Assembly: GCF_023822045.1 (NCBI RefSeq)
Contig: NZ_CP084712.1
Span: 248,001 to 312,000, forward strand
Direction of reading: 5' to 3'
DNA: 64,000 nt
From: Sphingopyxis sp. USTB-05
GTDB lineage: Bacteria; Pseudomonadota; Alphaproteobacteria; Sphingomonadales; Sphingomonadaceae
Shown: positions 58,440-64,000 of the stretch, piece after piece
How the letters are laid out: every line of letters begins with the position of its first letter
Position numbering within the stretch: position 1 is the first letter of the stretch
Made by a program: the position numbers and the translations under genes
The notes under the pieces: generated by a model
Databases searched by the model: none
What the model was told of the DNA's origin: nothing
The model's input: only the letters and a program-made list of their open reading frames with translations

Positions 58440-59818
58440 TCGGGGGCAAGGTAAAGACCCTGGCGAGGATCAAGCGAAGCGCCGCCGCGGCCGCGAGGAT
58501 CGGGGCGGTGCTCGCAGCCGCGGGGGCGCTCGCATCCTGTTCGATGTCTGGCGCCGGCAGCGGCGAACAACTCTCGACGCCGCCTGGAATCACGACCGTC
58601 GACGTCACTTTCACGCTTTTTGCCTCGCAACCCGAATACCAATGGACCCGGCTTGGCGATGACAAGGGCCGCAGCCTGTTCCAGTTCGTCGGAACGGAGA
58701 AGGACAAGGCGGCATGCACCGGCAAGTGCCGCGCGCAGTTCCAGCCCCTCGTCGCGCCGGAAGACGCCGGGAGCTACAAGTCCTGGTCGCTGGTCGACCT
58801 TGCCAACGGCAAGCAGCAGTGGAGCTATCGCGGACGCCCGCTCTACACCTGGAAAAAGGAAACCGAGCCCGGCGCGATCGCGGAGAACATCGTCTGCAAG
58901 CAGCGCGAGAGCGCGAAGCTCGCCGAGTTCAACACCTGCAGTATCCCGAAGGATCGTCCGCTGCCGCCAAAGGGGTGGCGCCTCGTCCGTTACGAACCGA
59001 CCACGATCCTCAAGACGCCGCCCTTCATTGCGGTCCAGCGGGTTGCCAATGTCTCGGGCAACACGCTGGTCGATGGTAAGGGAGCCACCATCTACGAATT
59101 CACGGGCGACGTCGAGGACGACAACAGCGCCTGCGAAAATGCGAAGGGGCGCTGCCTGCAGGAGTGGAGTCCGGTTCTTGCCTCCGCGCTTGCGCAAGAC
59201 GTTGGCCCGATTACCACGATTGCGCGTGCGGACGGCACCCGCCAATGGGCCTTCAACGGCAATCCGCTGTACACCTATTCGTCGGACCGGCAGCCGGGAG
59301 ATGCCAAGGGGGCTGGCCGCGAGACGTCATGGCACGTCGCCATGGTGCAGCGCGATTTCGCTCCGGCCAATGTCAAAACGCAGATCGTGGCCGGGCGCGG
59401 CGCCGTTCTCGCAACATCCGACGGCCATACCCTTTATACGCGCCATCCGTTCGAATTCCGCTGGGGCGGCCGCAACGCCCGCAACGGTTTCAACAACGAC
59501 TATGCGACCGGAAAAAAGCTCGGCGCAGGCGGCTGTGACAAAGCTTGCCTTGCCGAGTGGCAGCCGTTTCTCGCGCCCTCCGACGCCGTCAGTTCCGGAT
59601 ATTGGGAAGTCTACAAGCGCAAGGACGGCAAGAAGCAGTGGGCCTATAAAGGCTACGCGCTTTATACCCGAAAAGGCGAAAAGCCGGGCGTCGTCAGCGC
59701 CAACAATGTCTACGATTATATTGTCGGCAAGAACGACAGATACAGTTTTGAGGAAGCGGGCGTCCAGTCGGGCTTTGGCGGAGGAGCGGGGCTCTTCTGG
59801 CACGCTGCCATTCCATGA
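58436..59818 (+). CDS. Lipoprotein with secreted COG4315-type repeats
   Basis: 460 residues; GTG 58436 overlaps the DUF1552 stop by four bases. The lipobox is ALASC with lipidated Cys35. The mature protein contains at least three repeats of the lipoprotein_15 type, each with an LYTW/LYTY/LYTR strand and a Cys pair (CTGKCRAQFQPLVAP, CENAKGRCLQEWSPVLA, CDKACLAEWQPFLAP). Similar repeats occur in secreted proteins of unknown role. The strict pattern Cys...Cys...W/FxP suggests disulfide-stabilised beta units, perhaps binding metal or substrate at the membrane surface. Confidence 0.85.
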   Translation: MIGGKVKTLARIKRSAAAAARIGAVLAAAGALASCSMSGAGSGEQLSTPPGITTVDVTFTLFASQPEYQWTRLGDDKGRSLFQFVGTEKDKAACTGKCRAQFQPLVAPEDAGSYKSWSLVDLANGKQQWSYRGRPLYTWKKETEPGAIAENIVCKQRESAKLAEFNTCSIPKDRPLPPKGWRLVRYEPTTILKTPPFIAVQRVANVSGNTLVDGKGATIYEFTGDVEDDNSACENAKGRCLQEWSPVLASALAQDVGPITTIARADGTRQWAFNGNPLYTYSSDRQPGDAKGAGRETSWHVAMVQRDFAPANVKTQIVAGRGAVLATSDGHTLYTRHPFEFRWGGRNARNGFNNDYATGKKLGAGGCDKACLAEWQPFLAPSDAVSSGYWEVYKRKDGKKQWAYKGYALYTRKGEKPGVVSANNVYDYIVGKNDRYSFEEAGVQSGFGGGAGLFWHAAIP

Positions 59819-59845
59819 GCGCGCACGTCGGAAGGGAATAATCTG

Positions 59846-61054
59846 ATGAGAGCCACCATCAAGCGGCTGCTTTCGGGCGCGGCCGGCGCACGAGGAGTCG
59901 CTGTCGCCATGGGTTCGCTGCTGGCACTGGCCGCGCCAACAGCTGTTCGCGCGGAAACGCGAGGCTTCGTGATCAGCACCTTTAGTACCGCGACATTCTC
60001 GCATCCGACCAACTGCAAGAGCGGAGGGAATGGGGCGAGTATCGACATCCAGCGCCGCCAATTGCAACGGCTCGGATATTCGTCATCAGAGATCGCCTAC
60101 ATCCTGCAGGAAGGGAAGGATCACAAAGGCCGCAAGCAGCGCGAGCTTAACCTCATGCGGGGCCCAGGGGGCAAGGTTGTCGATCCGTTCAACGATCCGG
60201 GCGCGGCCGTTGATCCCGGCATCAAGCTCATGGCGGGCCGCTATGCGCCCGGATTCAATCTCGACGGCAACCTCGCGACCGGGTTCGAAGATCCTTACTC
60301 CGGCGCCAAAGGCATCGACAATCAGCTCCTGCGCGTGGTCGGCTGCTTTCAGGCCTATGACGTTACCTGGCCTGTCCGCCCATTCTACGAAGAAGTGATG
60401 TGGGACACGATGACCGACACCATGCCGGCCTGGGTCGTCTCTGTCTCTGGACCGAACCTGCGAAAGGACGGACCGGTGACGGTCACCTTCGATCGCGCTC
60501 TTCAGCATGTGCGACGCAATGCCTCGGGCGGCGCCCTGCACGACGCCACCTATATGCTGGAACGCGGATCGCGATCGCATAGCGTCTTCAAGGGAACGGT
60601 CCGCAACGGCATTCTCACCATCGCCCCGGGCAAGCTCAAGCTTGAAGGCGAAGCTCCGATCTTTACGACCTTGCGACTCTACAGAACGCAGGTGTCCCTC
60701 CGGTTCAAGCCTGACGGATCGATGGAGGGGTTCATCGGCGGCTACCAGCCGTGGCTCGATTTCTTCTACATGGCTTCATCGGCAGGCGAGGGAAACATTG
60801 GCCTCGACATCCCCGGGCTCTTCCATTCCTTCAAGCGGCTTGCCGACTATGGCCCTCATCCGAAGACCGGGCAGAACATGCTGATTTCCTCGGCCTACTC
60901 GGTGGTGGCGGTTCCTGCCTTTCTCGCGACAATAGACAAGAAGCTGGTTGCGACGACGGGCGGCATTCGGCGGACGACCCCGCCGCTTGTCTCCAACGTG
61001 CCTGGAGCGGTCAAACCAAAAGCCGAAATGTCGGAAGAAGACAAAGCAAAATGA
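59846..61054 (+). CDS. Secreted protein of unknown function
   Basis: 402 residues with a signal peptide ending AAPTAVRAE. No family is recognised. Visible features: FSTATFSHPTNCKSGGNG, SSEIAYILQEGKDHKGRKQREL, a strand-rich middle (VVSVSGPNLRKDGPVTVTFD) and a long FIGGYQPWLDFFYMASSAGEG segment. The tail is Lys/Glu rich. Two lone Cys could form one disulfide. Position 27 bp after the lipoprotein gene places it in the same operon. Confidence 0.7.
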   Translation: MRATIKRLLSGAAGARGVAVAMGSLLALAAPTAVRAETRGFVISTFSTATFSHPTNCKSGGNGASIDIQRRQLQRLGYSSSEIAYILQEGKDHKGRKQRELNLMRGPGGKVVDPFNDPGAAVDPGIKLMAGRYAPGFNLDGNLATGFEDPYSGAKGIDNQLLRVVGCFQAYDVTWPVRPFYEEVMWDTMTDTMPAWVVSVSGPNLRKDGPVTVTFDRALQHVRRNASGGALHDATYMLERGSRSHSVFKGTVRNGILTIAPGKLKLEGEAPIFTTLRLYRTQVSLRFKPDGSMEGFIGGYQPWLDFFYMASSAGEGNIGLDIPGLFHSFKRLADYGPHPKTGQNMLISSAYSVVAVPAFLATIDKKLVATTGGIRRTTPPLVSNVPGAVKPKAEMSEEDKAK

Positions 61055-61127
61055 GGCCGGTCCGGCGTGTGGCGATCGGTCTAACGAACGCAGACCACGC
61101 CCCGACCGGCCGCCTAGGGGGCGTAGA

Positions 61128-62465
61128 ATGAAGATTTCCGCTGGCATCGCATCGATCATGCGCCGCAGAAAATTGCTTGTTGGGCTCGCAGTCGCCATCC
61201 TGCTCCTGGCAGCCTGGACGATTTATGAGTTCAGCCGAATGGGTCCGGGCATTCCCCCGGCTGCGAAGGCTGGTGCGATCGACACCACGCATCAGATTTT
61301 GCAGCCGGCCCGGACGCAAGATGCCGAACGCGGGCGCGTGCTGGCGTTGGCGGGCAATTGTTTCAGCTGCCACACGGCCGACAAGGGCAAGCCTTTTGCG
61401 GGCGGCGTGCCCTTTTATACGGATTTCGGCACAATCTACTCGACAAACATCAGCTCCGATCCGAAAACGGGCATCGGGAAATGGACCGAAGCCGAATTCG
61501 TCCGCGCAATGCGCGAAGGCATCGGTCGCGACGGCGAGCATCTGTATCCTGCGTTCCCCTACACCAGCTTCACGCAATTGTCGGACCGGGATGTGCGCTC
61601 CCTCTACGCGTTCATCCGCACGCTCAATCCCGTTGCCTATGTGCCGCCCGAAAACGAGATGAAGTTCCCGCTCAATTTCCGGCTGTCGCTGCTCGGATGG
61701 AAGCAGCTCTATTTCCGTCCCGGTCGCTTTCGCGCCAAATCGGGCCAGACGGCCGAGCAGAAGCGAGGCGATTACCTTGTGTCCGCTCTCGCCCACTGCA
61801 GCGCGTGCCATACTCCCCGCAACACGCTGGGGGCGGAGAAAGAGGATCTCGCCTTCGCCGGCGGCACTTTCTACGACCATGTGCGTACAGGCGACGTCAG
61901 GTCGTGGGGTTCGCCGAACCTTACCCAGCATTCGTCCGGCCTGAAAAGCTGGAGCCGGCAAGATATCGAGGAATATCTGACTCAAGGGACCTCTTCCAAG
62001 GCATTCCTCATGGGTCCGATGAACGAGGTCGTTCTCAACAGCACGCGGCACCTCCCCGAATCGGACATCCGCTCCATCGCGGCCTATCTGAAGGCGTTGC
62101 CGCCGCGGAGCTATGATCGTCCGAAGGCCGTAGACAAGGACCGGTTCAAGGCAGGCGAACTCTCCTACATAGCGAATTGCGGTTCGTGCCATGGCCTCGG
62201 TGGAAAAGGTGATCGCCAGACCGCGCCGTCGCTAGCGGGTAGTCCGATGGCTCAGGCGCCCGACCCCGCTTCGCTTATTAATATCATTCTTTATGGTCCC
62301 GATATCTCTCCCGGCCTGGAGACTTCGGTCAGCAGACCGGACATGCCGTCCTTCGACGCAAAGCTCGACGACCAGGAGATCGCCGACCTCACCACATATC
62401 TGCGCGCCAGCTTCGGGAATCGTGCCAGCCCGGTCTCGGCCAAACAGGTCCAAAAGCAACGGTGA
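61128..62465 (+). CDS. Membrane-anchored triheme cytochrome c
   Basis: 445 residues. The N-terminal anchor is LLVGLAVAILLLAAWTIYEF. Three CxxCH heme sites: CFSCH (78-82), CSACH (224-228) and CGSCH (351-355). The layout matches cytochrome subunits of periplasmic alcohol, aldose and gluconate dehydrogenases, which pass electrons to ubiquinone or oxidases. Met ligands are likely in the YPAFPYTSFTQLSD and MGPMNEVVLNST regions. No partner flavin or PQQ dehydrogenase subunit is in the cluster, so the electron donor may be one of the unknown secreted proteins. The ATG at 61128 follows TAGGGGG. Confidence 0.92.
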   Translation: MKISAGIASIMRRRKLLVGLAVAILLLAAWTIYEFSRMGPGIPPAAKAGAIDTTHQILQPARTQDAERGRVLALAGNCFSCHTADKGKPFAGGVPFYTDFGTIYSTNISSDPKTGIGKWTEAEFVRAMREGIGRDGEHLYPAFPYTSFTQLSDRDVRSLYAFIRTLNPVAYVPPENEMKFPLNFRLSLLGWKQLYFRPGRFRAKSGQTAEQKRGDYLVSALAHCSACHTPRNTLGAEKEDLAFAGGTFYDHVRTGDVRSWGSPNLTQHSSGLKSWSRQDIEEYLTQGTSSKAFLMGPMNEVVLNSTRHLPESDIRSIAAYLKALPPRSYDRPKAVDKDRFKAGELSYIANCGSCHGLGGKGDRQTAPSLAGSPMAQAPDPASLINIILYGPDISPGLETSVSRPDMPSFDAKLDDQEIADLTTYLRASFGNRASPVSAKQVQKQR

Positions 62466-62494
62466 TCGACCCGGTCCCCAAGAGGAGAAATCCA

Positions 62495-62965
62495 ATGAGA
62501 CGTTCCAGACTCCAGTTGTTCGCCGCCCTGACCGCCCTTGCGGTGTCGCAGCCGGCCCTGGCTGCGGAGGGCGGCGGCACCCGGCACATCACCCAGCTCA
62601 AGCTTTCCGATCTTGAAGGGCAGCCGGCGTCGACGCTGGATCTGGCGCCTGCTGTTCCCGGCGATGCGAAGCAGCCTTCCATTTCCTACACTGCGGTCCC
62701 GCGATATGAATCCAAGGATCGCAAACTACTGGCTTCGGTAAAACGATATGCGAAGATGACACTCCCGCTCCGCGACTGGCCCGTCGACGAGTTCATGCAG
62801 CTGATGGTCGGCGAAGTGGAAATCGTGGACGAAGCCGGAACGGTAACGCGCTATCGCGACGGCGATGCAATCCTCATTCCACGAGGATTTAACGGCATCT
62901 GGAGGCAGCTCACCGATGTCGAGTTCATCGCCGTCGAATATGGAGAGACGCCGCCCGGCGGCTGA
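62495..62965 (+). CDS. Secreted cupin-domain protein
   Basis: 156 residues; ATG 62495 has AGAGGAG upstream and yields a signal peptide ending SQPALAAEG. The cupin barrel is short: FMQLMVGEVEIVDEAGTVTRYR, then GDAILIPRGFNGIWRQL and VEFIAVEY. It resembles the ureidoglycine-hydrolase-type (DUF861) cupins but lacks their clear metal His cluster. An exported cupin is uncommon. A substrate-binding or isomerase role is possible. Confidence 0.8.
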   Translation: MRRSRLQLFAALTALAVSQPALAAEGGGTRHITQLKLSDLEGQPASTLDLAPAVPGDAKQPSISYTAVPRYESKDRKLLASVKRYAKMTLPLRDWPVDEFMQLMVGEVEIVDEAGTVTRYRDGDAILIPRGFNGIWRQLTDVEFIAVEYGETPPGG

Positions 62966-62966
62966 G

Positions 62967-63497
62967 ATGGCGCTATTCAGGACAAAGCTAGGTCGGGATC
63001 CGGCCCTGTTGATTCTGGCGGTCGGGGGCCTTGCCGGCTGTTCATCGAAGGCGCCGACAATCGATGCATGCCACTTGCTCGCTCGCGAAGACATAGCGGT
63101 CACACTCGAAGTCGGCGTGGGGCCAGGCAAGCGAATGGACGATGGTCCAACCAGGGATGGAGCCTATTCGTCAACCTGCGTCTGGGAAGTTCACGTCGAA
63201 TCCGCGAGCCGGTCGTCGGCGCGGCGGCTCATCTTGTTGAATGCCATGCGTTGGCCGAACGGTCGTGACCCCGGCAAATTCCTCCATGCCTTCCGGGCAG
63301 CCGCGAAGGACGGCATGATTCCGCACGCGCTCGAGCCGCTGGCGATTGGGGACGAGTCGTTCTGGTGGGGCGACGGAGTCGCAGTTAGAACCGGCCGGAT
63401 CAGCTACGGCGTCTCCGTCCTCATCCCCGACGCCGACGCCGGCTGGCGCCGGGCGAGATCGGAAGATCTCGCGGGGCTTGTCGCGTCCGGTCTTTAG
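62967..63497 (+). CDS. Small lipoprotein of unknown function
   Basis: 176 residues; starts 1 bp after the cupin stop. The signal peptide ends with lipobox GLAGCSS. The mature part has two Cys (DACHLL, STCVWEV) and a strand-rich layout ending IPDADAGWRRARSEDLAGLV, reminiscent of DUF3558-like lipoproteins. Last gene of the cluster before the convergent regulator. Confidence 0.7.
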   Translation: MALFRTKLGRDPALLILAVGGLAGCSSKAPTIDACHLLAREDIAVTLEVGVGPGKRMDDGPTRDGAYSSTCVWEVHVESASRSSARRLILLNAMRWPNGRDPGKFLHAFRAAAKDGMIPHALEPLAIGDESFWWGDGVAVRTGRISYGVSVLIPDADAGWRRARSEDLAGLVASGL

Positions 63498-63532
63498 CGC
63501 TTGGTCGGCCTCTGCGCCGACGATGATGATCG

Positions 63533-64000
63533 TCAATGCGCGCGAATGCGGCTAAGGTGGCTATAGACCGTCGTGCGAGATATTTTCAGCCTCCGTGCCG
63601 TTTCCGAGACATTGTTGTTCGTCTCGTTCAACATTTTCAGGATGCAGTCGGCCTGGTTCTCGAGAAGGCTCCCGGCATGATCGGCGACGGCCAGACTGCG
63701 CGGTTCGAGAAGCTCTTCCTGCAAATCTGCCGGAAAATCCTCTAGGGTGATCCGCTCAGGGTCGTCGCAAAGCCCTACCGCAGCAGCGAGCGCCTGCGAG
63801 AGCTGCCTTACGTTCCCCGGCCAGTCATACGCCAACAGGGCAGCACGGGCATCGGGTGCCAATGTGGAAGCCGTGCCATCATGGTGGAGGCCGCCAAGAA
63901 TGTCGTCGATCAGCTGCTCGATATCCTGCCGCTCCCTGAGCGGCGGCAGGCGAACAGAAATGCCGTTAAGACGGTAGTAGAGATCCTCTCGAAAACTTCC
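63533..64000 (-). CDS. Sigma-54-dependent activator, C-terminal part (5' end outside window)
   Basis: The visible 155 residues include the AAA+ end (FREDLYYRLNGISVRLPPLRER), the hallmark YDWPGNVRQLSQAL, and a Fis-type HTH (NNNVSETARRLKISRTTVYSHL) at the C-terminus. The sequence style is AcoR/NtrC-like. The sensor domain is not visible. It is convergent with the operon (35 bp between stops) and is the natural activator of the sigma-54 promoter at 52432. Confidence 0.9.
   Translation of the reverse strand, partial: GSFREDLYYRLNGISVRLPPLRERQDIEQLIDDILGGLHHDGTASTLAPDARAALLAYDWPGNVRQLSQALAAAVGLCDDPERITLEDFPADLQEELLEPRSLAVADHAGSLLENQADCILKMLNETNNNVSETARRLKISRTTVYSHLSRIRAH

Noticed and set aside
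58620..59846. 408-residue frame overlapping the COG4315 lipoprotein gene
   Set aside because: Ser/Arg/Pro-rich out-of-frame reading of a gene with clear lipobox and repeats.
13558..64000. A second attachment site matching the tRNA-Gln 3' end
   Set aside because: None was noticed on reading; a computed repeat search would be needed to exclude it.

Overview
The window reads as a chromosomal segment of a sphingomonad alphaproteobacterium, probably close to Sphingopyxis. I infer this from the high GC, a split cobalamin-dependent methionine synthase, a PhoK-type alkaline phosphatase, a UbiK-family protein with an Ala/Lys-rich tail, and several TonB-dependent receptors (TBDRs). Taxonomy is inferred from gene content only.

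Backbone (1-13557): metH in two pieces with a GNAT acetyltransferase between them, a secreted beta-helix protein, YbjN and UbiK-family proteins, TspO, TlyA, a three-domain DsbD/ScsB, a PhoK-like phosphatase, proC, a MarR regulator, ilvE and a tRNA-Gln(TTG). A large tyrosine recombinase starts about 110 bp after the tRNA, so accessory DNA probably begins there.

Accessory patchwork (13558 to about 50.7 kb): two identical, directly repeated 2,927-bp compound insertion sequences (an IS3-family element whose orfB is split by an IS110-family element) at 15994-18920 and 30968-33894. Between them lie IS and receptor relics and a sarcosine module: a GATase1-AraC regulator divergent from soxBDAG-purU-folD, plus an MFS transporter. 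Copy 2 sits in a DUF3422 gene, makes a 4-bp target duplication (CGGT), and that gene is independently frameshifted by a 22-bp tandem duplication.

35.1-48.2 kb holds an unusual gene set. Two 2-oxoglutarate/Fe(II) oxygenase-MFS pairs are arranged as a mirror image. Next come an unknown protein, a NikR-fold repressor that has lost three of the four nickel ligands, an aldehyde dehydrogenase, a Gdx-type guanidinium exporter (SugE) and a TBDR. The palindrome GTATTAC-N14-GTAATAC or its half-sites lies in the oxygenase, dehydrogenase and TBDR promoter regions. I propose a regulon in which an oxygenase releases guanidine and an aldehyde from a guanidino compound, the dehydrogenase oxidises the aldehyde and SugE exports guanidine.

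48.2-50.7 kb is debris: a perfect 38-bp palindrome, a transaldolase 3' fragment and a decayed IS4 element. 50.7-64 kb holds a globin, a TetR regulator and a long co-directional cluster: TBDR, DUF1592/1588/1585 c-type cytochrome, Tat-exported DUF1552 protein, repeat lipoprotein, unknown secreted protein, membrane-anchored triheme cytochrome c, secreted cupin and lipoprotein. A strong sigma-54 promoter lies upstream of the TBDR, and a sigma-54 activator (partial) is encoded convergently at the far end. This looks like an envelope redox and uptake system of unknown substrate.
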